Assembly (NCBI GenBank): GCA_027972325.1
Contig: JAPMOS010000022.1
Coordinates: 248,001 to 312,000, forward strand
DNA from: Paratrimastix pyriformis
Lineage: Eukaryota; Preaxostyla; Paratrimastigidae
Reading direction: 5' to 3'
Length of the DNA: 64,000 nucleotides
Below are positions 1 through 10,225 of the stretch, piece by piece (position 1 is the stretch's first letter; the number at the start of each line of letters is the position of its first letter). Both the position numbers and the translations under genes were made by a program. Below the pieces are notes generated by a model, which was not told where the DNA came from, made no database searches, and saw nothing but the letters and a program-made list of their open reading frames with translations.

Positions 1-46
1 CCTTGGGTGCTGCAGGTTTCCGTGCTTGCTTTGAGATCGTTTTGGC

Positions 47-3000
47 ATGCCAGTCCGGGCCCTCAACCGTCTGTTTTGTCTCCGAGAAAGCCACAATCGT
101 CTTTTTTTCTATTGGACAGAATTTTTGAAGGACAAGTCCAAGGCCGACTCCATTCGGCTTCTTGCTAAGACCACCGTTGGCATTGATGCTTATGCCTGGC
201 TGAAACGGATTACACCAAAGGAGTGGGCAGTTCCTTTCATCGGGGGCATTCCAGCCACTCTTTTTTCGGTGATCGATACCGAGATTGGCCGCTTCACCAG
301 CGCAGAGATTCGTCCCGTTTTCGTCTTTGCGGGTATTACCGCTGCTTCTCGTGAGCTTGCTTCGGAGCTGCGCGATGCTGCCTCCGAGTCGCGTTCCCTG
401 GCCTGGAAACTTATGTATGGCAATGAAGACTCCAAGACGGAGGCCAAGAACCGGGCCAGGAGTTCCAGCAGTCTGTGTCCCCCCCGTCTCGATTTGGGTT
501 ATATCCGCTTCTGTGGGCTGTGGGGATAGCCGTCACGGGTGAGATGATCAACGCCGTCATCAGCCACCTGCGCGCGCGGGACGTTGCCGTCATCCGGGCG
601 CCCTACTCGGCCCTGCACCAGCTGGCGCTGCTGCACAAGCAGAACTTCTTCAGCGCCATCATGGGCGGGGGCGAGCTCCTCCTGGCCCTGGGGGCGGTGG
701 GTTTCCCCATGGGTAACCTCGTCCTGGACATCGACTGGGAGCGGCAGAAGGTGGAGTGGCTGCAGTACGCCACCCTGCTGGGCGACCTCAAGATGCCCCA
801 CGAGCAGTTCCTCGACGCGTGCCTGCTCGCGGGCCTCGACGGGGCCACCTTCGCCGGCCTGCAGCAGCCCAGCTTCAAGTTCGCCGGTCCGCAGCCTCCT
901 CCCCTCCTCCCCTCTCCTCCTCCCCTCGCCTCCCTCCGGCATCGCGTTGGTTGACCATCCCTGGGATGATCCGGATGATCGATGGGGGGATGCCATCGGC
1001 TACGTCAGCAGCCGGCCCAACTTCCTCGAGCTCCCCGAGTTTCGCGTCCGTCGCCACGCCCTCGCCGCTCCTTCCATCGCCCGCTCTGTCCCTCCCTCCC
1101 TCCCTCCCTCCCTCCCCTCCCTCCCTCCCTCCCTCCTCCCTCCCTCCCTCCCCCTCCCTCCCTCCCCTCCCTCCCTCCCCCTCCCTCCCTCCCTCCCTCC
1201 CTCCCTCCCTCCCTCCTCCCTCCCCCCCTGTCCCCGCTGTCCCCGCTGTCCCCGCTGTCCCCGCTGTCCTCGCTCCACCCGTCTCAAGCCCGACCCGTTC
1301 CCTTCGCCCTCGCCATCCCGCCCACTGGTGACCGTGTTTCGCAGGCGCCCGGGCCCAACAAGAACGAGACCTGGGCCCAGGCGGTCCTCAAGGGGCGCGC
1401 CATGATGCAGCACCAGATGGTCCTCGAGCGCCACTGCTGCGCCCCCTGAACTCAGACCAGATCCCCGCGTCCGCAACGCCACGCCCGCCCTCCACCCTCC
1501 GGCCTGCTGCCTTTCCTCCCGCCGTCGGATGGCCTGGGTTCCGACGGACCGAAATGTCATCGTCTCCTTGTCCTTGTCCTTGTCCTTGTCCTTGTCCCCG
1601 CCGCCGTAGCGACGTTGACCTGGAGGCCCTGGTGGGCCCGCGCTTCCCCAACCAGATCTACTTCTTCCTCACCCAGGGCGTCATCTCCCCAGGTCAGCCC
1701 CTCCCCCCCCCCCCCCCCCCCACCCCCCCCCCGCCATCTCCGCCACCTCTCCGCCTCTTCGCCACCCGTCGATCTCACCCCGTCGATCTCACCCCGTCGA
1801 TCTCACCCCGTCGATCTCACCCCGTCGATCTCACCCCGTCGATCTCACCCCGTCGATCTCACCGCTTGTTTTTCCTGTCGGGCTGGCGGGGACCTGGGCA
1901 GGTGCTCAACAACCTGAGCACCCAGCGGCTGACGGACAGCCAGCCCCTGATGGACTCGGACCTGTATCGGGCCACCCTGCAGGGTCTGCCGTCGCCCTCT
2001 TTCCTCCATCCTCCATCCTTCCTTGGGCTCGGGAGCCGCGAACTCACCAACGATCCGTCCCACCACCCACCCACCACCATGATGACACACCCCGCGGGCG
2101 GCAGGGCTGTTTGGCTACCGCGCCCAGACCCTGAGCATCCTCAGCAGCCGCCTGGGCCCCTTCTTGTCCGCGCCACCCCCCCCCCCCCCCCCCCCCCCCC
2201 GCCAGCCAGCCCACCCCCGTGTCCCCACCAACCAGGGGCCCCATGACATGCGACCCTCTCCCGTTCGCTCGCCCCTCACCCGTCTGCGCCTCCTGCCCAC
2301 CACAGCAAGGAGCGCCCCGTGACCTGGGCACCCTACTTCCAGCAGGCGACCAGCCTCATCCACCCCGTCGGCCCCGCGCCCGAGCTGACCTGGGCCCACC
2401 AGGCCCCCAGCCGGGAACTCCTCGAGGAAGACAAAGGCCTCGGCCCTCACCCTTCCCGTCCGCACACCCCGCGCCCCACCCACAGACCCACATGGGCAGC
2501 AGGGACATGGACGCGCACCCTGTGCTGCACAGGGACATGGGCCGGGGCACTTTTACATGGGCATGGACGCACCCACGGCCAACGGCAACACTCTGCGCTC
2601 CCAGATGGCCTCCCCTCATCCACATCCCTGTTCTGTGGGGCCGGCGCAGCTTGTGGCCAGCCTCTGCCAGGACCCGCGCTTCCAAGCGGCCGTCCCCGTC
2701 TGGCTGCCCGCCCGTCCTCATACCCTGCCTCCCCTGCCTCCCTGCCTCCCCCGCCTCCCCCGCCTCCCCCGCCTCCCCCGCCTCCCCGCAAGCCCCGCTG
2801 CTCACGCCCGTGTCGGCCCCCCCCCCCCCCCCCCCCCCCCCCCTCCCCCACTGTGCGCGCAGATCGGTGCCCAGCCGCTGACCATCGAGCAGATCGGGGC
2901 CACGGCCATCCTGCACGCCATCGAGGCCACCGGGTCCGCCGCCCGGCCCCGCCCCACCGCCACCGTCCCACGCCAGCCCTCGCATCCCGCACCGTCCCCC

Positions 3001-4631
3001 GTCCTTCACAATGGCCTCCGTTCCGTTCCATGGGGGGTTCCTCGCAGGATGCCGCTGCCCACGCTCTCGAGCCTGCCCTTCTTCCACGAGCAGACCTGGC
3101 TCCTGTTCGTCCTCCTCCGCCTGCGCGCCCTCACGGCCCGCCCCTTCGCGCTGCCCACGCTCCCCACCGATGCCCAGCGTCTGTCGCCCCCCCCCCCCCC
3201 CCCCTCTGGTTCGGGGACCGGATCTGAGGGTCTGACGCGGGGCAACGGTGTGGGGCGGGCCCAGAAAAATACGCCGAGAAGTGGAAGGCGCCCGAGTCGG
3301 CCGAGATCGCCCTCGTCACCCGCGTCTGCGGCCTGCTGCCCGTCGAGCTCCTGGTCCGCCTCCGATCCCGTCGCCACCGTCATCCGCATCCGCACGGCCG
3401 CCACCACCACCCCCGCCAGCGTCCGGCATCATGGACCTCTGGTGGACAGCCAGCCGCCTTGCCCGCATCATGCCCCCCACGCACCCCACCGCCATCCTTT
3501 CCCTCACCCTCACCCCCGCCCACGGCCGGCCCCCGCCGCGCAGCCGGGCATGCCCTGGGAAGGCCCGGTGGACCTGGACGCCCTGGCCATGAACTGCGTC
3601 AGCCACGCGGCCCGGCGGACCCTCCGCAACCTCCTCGAGACCTGCGCCCTGTCCTCCTTCCTCGGCGGCCACGCCCGGGCGCCCCCGGCTGACTGCGCCA
3701 AGCTGCCCGCAATGTCCGCCCCCGCGGGATGCCCTTGCGCGGGGGGCGGTCTCGGGGCTGCTTGAAACGCCCGGTGGCGGGACCCTCTCTCCCGCCCGGG
3801 TACCTCTGTACCTCTGACATCCGATTTCATCATCCTCGTCATCGTCATCCCCGCGCACCCGCAGGCTCCCCTTCGGGAACGAGATCAACACCGGGATGGC
3901 CATCATGATGCGCATCTTCCTGACCTTCCCCCTGGCGCCCGTCTCCAACCCCCTGCCGCTCGCCCAACTGTCCGCCGCCTGCTCCCCCCCCCCCCCCCCC
4001 CCCCCCCCCCGCCAGCGTCGCCCACCTTTCCGAGTCTCATTCTCATGATTGCCTCTCCGCCCCCCGGCATCCTCAGCTACGAGATGATCAACGTGCTGTC
4101 CAAGAACCTGCCCGCCTGCGCCAACATCCCCCACGACCTCGCCATCGCCATCCAATTCTGGGGCCATGTCTGCCCTCCCCCGCCCCCTGCCCCTGGATGG
4201 TCTCTCACCCCCCCCCTCAGGCCGGAACGTTCGTGCGGGAGGTCGACCCAAGCATGGCGGACGTCTTCGCGCGCGCGGCGGCCATGATGGACCGGCGGTG
4301 CGGCGAGCTGGGCCTGACGAACGAGATCCACGATGACCTGCTCAACAACCGCCTCGAGAAGTACAACCTGCACCCGCGCACTCCTGCAACCCCTGCCCCG
4401 GCGCCCGCCCCGACGGCACCCGCCACTACTACCACTCCCCCTCCTGCTCCGGCGGTGGGACCTGCCGCAGCCCCAGCATCGGCCCCCAAGGAGGGGGAGG
4501 AGGGTGAAGAGTTGGGCGATGAATGGGAATGGGAGGAGGTCGACGAGGACGAGGAAGAGGGCGAGGAAGAGGAGGAGGAAACTGAGGAGAAGAAGAAGCC
4601 CGCTACGGCCGCCCCACAGAAGAAGATATAA
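47..4631 (+). CDS. MKT1-like protein (XPG-fold post-transcriptional regulator)
   Basis: Exon 1 (47-68) joins exon 2 (from 120) across a 51-base intron to give MPVRALNQFLKDKSK, the usual opening of MKT1/XPG-fold proteins. The N-terminal XPG-like region (VGIDAYAWLKR, then PVFVFAG) is followed by an XPG-I-like block at about 540-890 (DVAVIRAPYSALHQLALL, VLDIDW). Further exons carry the MKT1 core (FPNQIYFFLTQGVISPQVLNNL at about 1,640-1,920) and an MKT1 C-terminal region to about 4,380. The tail is acidic, Glu-rich and ends KKPATAAPQKKI. Family knowledge: yeast Mkt1 acts with Pbp1 on mRNA stability and translation and lacks a proven nuclease role. The introns are unusually rich in C homopolymers and minisatellites. 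Family call is good; the exon list between 900 and 4,250 is only partly resolved. Confidence 0.72.
1085..1275. repeat. CCTC-rich tract and 9-base CCCCGCTGT repeats in an MKT1-like intron
   Basis: Almost pure pyrimidine CCTC/CCCT sequence runs to about 1,228, followed by at least four tandem copies of a 9-base unit (CCCCGCTGT). It lies between two coding blocks of the MKT1-like gene and is interpreted as intronic. Confidence 0.85.
1767..1863. repeat. 14-base minisatellite, about 7 copies, in an MKT1-like intron
   Basis: The unit GTCGATCTCACCCC is repeated about seven times with no visible changes. It sits just upstream of the exon encoding QVLNNLSTQRLTDSQPL. Perfect copies imply recent expansion. 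A (CCTTGT)n stretch lies nearby at about 1,560-1,597. Confidence 0.9.
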
Positions 4632-4853
4632 CCAACCGGGGCCCCTTTCCGAAGAATTTAACAAAGTTGCTGGTGTCGCGATCGGAGTGTGTGTGGGGGG
4701 GTCGAGTTGGGTGATGCGACCATGGTCGTGACTTTGGGACTGGCTGGCTGACTGACGCGGGCCGTCAGTCAGCCGAATTTCATTTCGCACAAGGGATATC
4801 ACCTCGGTACTTCTAACTTTTTCTGGGTTCGGATCTTTTTCGTCCCTGTCGCG

Positions 4854-7635
4854 ATGCAGGACGAGAGCAAAATGAATTGTCCGATGGCATTCCATCTCTG
4901 TTGTTTTTACCTTTTTCGATACTAGATATCACGAAGTTGGAGGAGGAGATGAAGCAATGTCAAGAAGATCTCCAAAACTCCAACGAGATGAACGCCCGCC
5001 TTGAGGATCAGGTGAGAATTCTCACGGAGAAAAATGTGAAACTGGAATCCGAGGCAAAACAACGCCAGACGGACCTTCGCCAGGCCACCGACCTGATCAC
5101 CTCACTGGAGGAGCAGGTACGAAATCTCAACGAGACCCAGCGCAACACATCTGGAATCCTGACCGATCTGACACAGCAACTGGGGACCATGAACACGCTG
5201 CAGGCTTCCCTCAAGGTCTGCAATCGGGAGTCGGGGGGGGGGGTTGGCGCCGAGGCACTTGGCAACAGGGATGCCCACGTCCGATTGCCGTGTTCGTGCA
5301 CCCCCCCCCCCCCACCCCCCCCCTGCATTCGGTGCAGGAGGCTAATGAGGAACTGAAGCAAAAGGTGTCTGCCCTGGAGGCGGCCAACACCAAGCTGAAC
5401 ACGGACAAGCAGGGCCTCATGTCCGAGATGCTCCGGGCCCGCTCCGACGGGGACAGCAACGCCAACAGGCTGGCCAAGCTCTCCCTCGCCGAAGAGCAGG
5501 TCTGAGAGGTGGGGACCCCGCGCAGCAGAGCGCTTCCCCCTTTCGGACACATTCCCATTCATCGCGGTCCCTCCCGCCCCACAGGTACGCGCCCTGACGA
5601 GCCAAGTGGGGGCCCTGCGTGCCCAGCAGAAGATGATGGCCGAGGACCTGACCCTGTGCAAGCGGGAGAAGGACCAGCTCACTCTGGAGAGCGCCGCCCT
5701 GACCCAGCTGCAGCCCGCCGACGCCCAGCTGGTCATCGTCAGCCTGCTGCGGCAGCACACGTTGATGCTCCAGGAGCGCATCGCCGACATGGACGCCGAG
5801 GCCAAGGGCCTCTACGAGCGGCTGGGCGAGACCCCGCCCGCCCCGAGGGTGCCCAACTTGGCCGCCCGCAGGAAGGCCGCCGACAAGGAGGAGGCCGGCA
5901 GGCCCACCCACAAGAAGGCCGCCTCGGCTGCGGCCGTCGCGAGCGCCCGGCTGGGGATGGGCCCCATCGGCGCCAACCTGACCCAAGGTGCGGTACCCGT
6001 CCCCGGGGCCGGGGCCTCGGCTGTGGGGGCGCCCCTGCCGGCCATGCCCGGGGTGGTGCCCGACCAGAGCCCCGAGAGCCAGGTGGTGGTGCTGCAGGCC
6101 GAGGTCAACCGGCTGCAGGCCATCCTGAGCCAGCTGCAGCGTGAGAAGAGCACCCTGCAGAAGACCCTGAACTCCCTCGAGCAGGACGCCCAGTCGTCGC
6201 TGAAGGCCCTGCAGGCCAGCGAGACCCGGGCCCTGGAGGCCGAGGGGGCCCTCAAGGTGGCCACCCTCGAGCTGAACTCGCTCAAGGACCACTTCCACGT
6301 TATGCGCCCCGGCGGGCCCACCAGCACCGTCCCGCTGACCTCCGACGAGAAGAAGCCCAAGCCGCCAAAGTCGGGCCGCTCCTCGGTCCGCATGGCCGCC
6401 GCGGCCGTCAGCAAGCTCTTCTCCAAGGACGCCCCGGCCACCCCCGGCGGCTCGGGGGTCGGCACCCCGGCCTCGTCGGCCCCTTCCAGCACATCGGGCA
6501 CCCCCGCCCCCTCCGACGAGCACAAGAAGGTCCGCCCTTGCCCTGCCCTTGCCCTTGCCCTTGCCCTTGCCCTGCCCTTGCCCTGCCCTTGCCCTGCCCT
6601 GCCCTGCCCTGCCCTGCCCTGCCCTGCCCTGCCCTGCCCTGCCCTGGCCACAAATCCATTCACTTCGATCCGGCACTGTGGTTGTCGCAGCAGGGCTTCT
6701 TCGGGCTCTTCCGCAAGGGCGCCTCCCCGGCCGATGGGGCCGACGGAGCAGCCAAGAGCCCCGCCGAGCCTGAGCGGGACGGCCCGACCCCGCCCGCCGA
6801 GCCCGCGGAGGAACCCGTCCGCAAGGCCCCCGCCAAGAAGGGCAAGAAGGCCGCCAGGAGGGCCACCATCGCCGGTCGGTGAGCTCCGCGGGTTTGGGGG
6901 GCGTGATGATGATGGTATGGCTGCGCGGTACCCTTGGGAGCAGCGCTCATCCTCACCCCCCCACTGCAGCCGTGACGGCCCCCGAGGAGGACGAGGAGGA
7001 CCAGGACGAGGCCGAGGATGAGGAGCGGCCCAAGAGCCGCAAGTCGTCGGCCACCCCGCCCGCCGCCACCCCCAAGGCCGAGGACGAGGACCAGGAGGAC
7101 CAGGAGGACGAGGCGCCACCAGTCCCCCGGCCCAAGAAGGGCGCCCGACGGAGCACCATCGCCTCCCGGCCCGGTCCGCCCCCTGCACCCACGCCCACGT
7201 GCTTCCACGCCCCTGCCGCCATCCATTCGGCCTCCCTCTCTCACTGTGGTCTTTTTTTCTTGTGGATGACGGGGGGCGGCTGGGTGATGCGACCAGCTGC
7301 CGAGGAGGAGTTTATGGACCCGCCTGCCGTGGCCGTGGCCAGCGCCGAGGCGGCCGCCACCCCGACCCGCCGGGCCGCCGCCGGGCGGACGCCCAAGAAG
7401 GCCGTCAAGGCCTCCTTCGGGGACGCCGAGCCGGCCGTGGCCCCCGCGGGCGATGAGGAAGAGGACGAGCCCGAGAAGAAGAGCCCACGTCCGCCCCCCC
7501 GCACCCCGCATGCCGCTGCCGTGCCCTTGCCCCATCCCCTTCCGACCTGCCCTCACCCTCACGACCTGCCCTCACCCTCGCGATGTTGGGCTGCTTCGTC
7601 CCTCCGCAGGTCGCCGCCCGAAGGCCTCGGCCTGA
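4854..7635 (+). CDS. Coiled-coil protein with basic RRxTIA-motif tail, unrecognised
   Basis: A start at 4854 gives a 25-base first exon (MQDESKMN) joined to YITKLEEEMK across a GTCCGA-TAG intron. Long heptad-rich coiled coil follows (LEEEMKQCQEDL, LEDQVRILTEKNVKLESE, LEEQVRNLNETQ, KALQASETRALEAEG), to about 6,300. The C-terminal part is disordered and basic/acidic, with three similar motifs at exon ends: KKAARRATIAG (about 6,870), KGARRSTIAS (about 7,165) and the final GRRPKASA. A CCCTTGCCCTGCC-type repeat (6,535-6,650) sits in an intron. RRxT/S sites resemble basophilic-kinase sites (inference). Function is not recognised; a scaffold or cytoskeletal protein is possible. Confidence 0.7.
6535..6650. 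repeat. CCCTTG/CCCTG repeat in an intron of the coiled-coil gene
   Basis: Tandem CCTTGC hexamers give way to CCCTG pentamers between the exons ending in HKK and starting QGFFGLFRKG. The flanks GTCCGC and CGCAG suit splice sites. Confidence 0.85.
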
Positions 7636-8078
7636 GTGGGCCGCCGCGCCCAGGGTTTCTGCCCTTGATCCATCCTCGATCTCGCCCCCAATTGTTTTGG
7701 GTCCCATCCCTCCTCCTCCCCCTCCTCCTCCCCTCCCAAGGTTTGGGTTCTCTCTCTTTGTCTGCTCTCGTTCGTTCCCTCTTTCCCTCGTCCGGGCTCA
7801 TAATAATGGATGCCCCGGCCATCCGCTCCCCGCCCCATCAGCACCGGCACCCACACATCGGGCAAAAGGCAGCCCCCGCCCCCACCACGGGATCCCCTGC
7901 ACGGTCACCACATTTCGCACTTCTTGTCGATTATACAGGTGGTGCCAGGAAAGAGGTTAGGTTTGCACGGGTGGGATGGAGGATGGGGGATGGGATGAGA
8001 GGAGGAGATAAAAACAGGGGAAAACGGGAGGATCGGAGGGATGGAGAGGGGGGCGGAAATGGCAGGGGGATCGGGGCT

Positions 8079-10196
8079 TTAGTAGCGGTAGCGGCGCCAG
8101 CCGGCATCATGGCAGCGGCTGGGGGGAAGGCACAGGGAATGCGAAAGTGAGGAAGGCGGGGACGGGCGGGCGGGGGACGGGCGGGCGGGGACGGGCGGGC
8201 GGGGACGGGCGGGCGGGGACGGGCGGGCGGGGGACGGGACAGCAGGCAGAGGCAAGCTCCAGACCGGGGCGCGTAGGCTGCCTTGCGCGGGGCGGGCATG
8301 GGCACGGGAGCCTCCTCCTCGACGAACCGGTCGGGGACATAGTCGCGGGGGGCCCGGCTGGCCCAGAGCTCCTCCTCCTCCTCCGTGTCGTACGGCTCGG
8401 CGGGGGGCGGGTGCAGCAGCCCCAGGCGCGAGGGCGGCCGGCTCGGGTAGAAGCGCCGCTGCAGGCCGCTGAGCGAGCCGCGACGGGCCGCCGGGGCCGA
8501 CCGGCGGAGCAGAGCCTCGTCCCGCTCCGGGTAGGGGGGCTCCTCCTCGTAGTCCTCGGGGGCCACGTAGCGACGCCGCTCGGCGAGCGAGGACCGGGTG
8601 GTGCACGAGGCGATCGAGGGGGCCGCCAGGTCGGCCACGTCCTCGTCGCCCGCCCCGTAGTTCTCCTCCTGGGGGTCGTCATAGTAGTCGAGGTACTCCT
8701 GGACGGCCGTGTCGTCGTAGCGGACCCGGCGCCGACCCGCCGAGCGGCCCGAGCTGGTGCTTCGGGTGCGGTAGCCGGTCGGCAGCTCATCGTAGGCGGG
8801 GCCCGCAGAATAGCGCATGGGCGCAGGGGCGGGCGCAGGGACGGGGGCAGGGGCGTAGGCGGTCCGGGGGCGGCGTGCCGCGATCAGGGGCCGACCCCGC
8901 TCCATGCTCAGCCGGCGGGCCACCGAGGATGTGGGGGTCCGCGACCGACTGGGGCGGGAGGAGACCGAGATGGGCGAGGCGCTCTCCATGGCCAGCCGGC
9001 GCCGCCGGGCCAGGCTCATCATGGACGAGGTCAGGCTCCGGCTCGACATGGGGGTGCCCTGGGCCGAGACCGGGGCCGGGGAGGCGGGCGGGGTCACGTC
9101 CCGGTAGGGCAGCTGCTGCTGCGAGGCAGCGCTCCTGGCAGGGCTCGGCGGGATGGAGGCCTCCCGCCTGGGCAGGAGCCGTTGCGCGGTCCCGCAGGTG
9201 CATTGCTGCCATCGAGGAGCGTTGCGATGTGAATGGATGTCACCGGGGGGCGGACAGACCCGCGCCTGTTCCAGGAGCAACGAGACAATGCGATCACGTT
9301 CCTGACGGATGTGCATGAGACGGGAGTTTTCCTTCAGGAGACTGTTTTGCGAAAAATCAATTGTCGAAGAGATGGGGTGATGTCAGCAGACCTGTCTGTC
9401 AATTCCAGCTGCTCTTCGAGCCGGTTTTGCAGGAATTCACTGAATTTGATATTGTGAGGTGATCTTGAGATCATGCAAAGACAGACAGGTCGGTGTGGCT
9501 GCGAAGGATGGTCCCGGGTGGAAGGGGGGTCGTTTTCACCTTGTCGACCCCAGCAAGAAAAACAAGCCCAAAGTACCAAATCTGATTTGAAAAAAATGAG
9601 TGTTGGCATACGAATACAAGGAGAACCCACCTCAAAGTCGAGTTTCGAGACAGGATAGATCTCGATAGATTGGTCGCGGGTGGCGACTGAGAAAGAGAGT
9701 GACAGTGCATCAACATTGGAGAGCGCCTTCGTGTCATCCATCTCAAACAGCACCTGAGCCGCAGGACCCAGTTGAATTGATGTAATATCAGAAATGTAAA
9801 CTAGAACAAAGGGTGCGGCACCGCCATAAAGGGTCGGATGCTGTCAGATCCGAAGGGAGAGAAACAAAATTGCCGGACTGGTGTTCTCTGGGGTAATAAT
9901 GAGCTGATCACGCTTCGGGTTCACCCAATGGAAGAACTTGTGGCTCTCGTCCAAAACAAACCAGCGCAAATGAAGGCCATTGGACTCTGAAACCGCATAC
10001 AGCCAACGGAAGGACCATCCCGCAAACCTTGTTTCAGCAGAGTGCTCCCTTTCTTCATCTTCGAAATGTATTTCCGGAAGAGCAAAAATTTCTGCATATC
10101 AGCCTCTTCGGAAGGAGGCATTTCTTCCCCGTCCACCTCGCGCCGAGAAGCCCGGTCGCGAGACACAGCGTCGCGTGAGGAATCGCGTGTTTCCAT
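8079..10196 (-). CDS. PH-domain coiled-coil protein
   Basis: Read from 10196 downward. The N-terminus METRDSSRDAVSRDRA leads into a PH-like domain spread over several exons: KMKKGSTLLKQG, LHLRWFVLDESHKFFHWV, then PFVLVYISDITSIQLGP, DALSLSFSVATRDQSIEIY (about 10,070 to 9,640). The conserved order of beta strands and the SFSVATRDQSIEI strand support PH. Next comes a short coiled coil (FSEFLQNRLEEQLELTD, then SLLKENSRLMHIRQERDRIV). The rest is a disordered Ser/Arg/Pro-rich region with Tyr/acidic patches, ending GWRRYRY. An intron full of GGGCGGGC repeats (8,158-8,236) precedes the last small exon. The PH part suggests lipid or membrane binding; the specific family is not recognised. Confidence 0.66.
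8158..8236. repeat. GGGCGGGCGGGGAC tandem repeats, G4-prone, intronic
   Basis: Runs of G3-G5 separated by one or two bases occur on the plus strand, opposite the sense strand of the PH gene, in what looks like its last intron. Such sequence can form G-quadruplexes. Confidence 0.8.
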
Positions 10197-10225
10197 TTCC
10201 TTGGGTTATTGGCACTCTCGCATGC
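10197..10225. promoter_or_regulatory. 29-base head-to-head gap between start codons
   Basis: The PH gene starts at 10196 (-) and the WD40 gene at 10226 (+). If both starts are right, the two 5' UTRs and core promoters must overlap each other's coding sequence. No TATA-like motif is visible. Confidence 0.45.

Noticed and set aside
1000-1560. Minus-strand Gly/Arg/Glu-rich proteins in the first 5 kb
   Set aside because: They are antisense readings of C-rich introns in the MKT1-like gene, with no domain and no splice logic.
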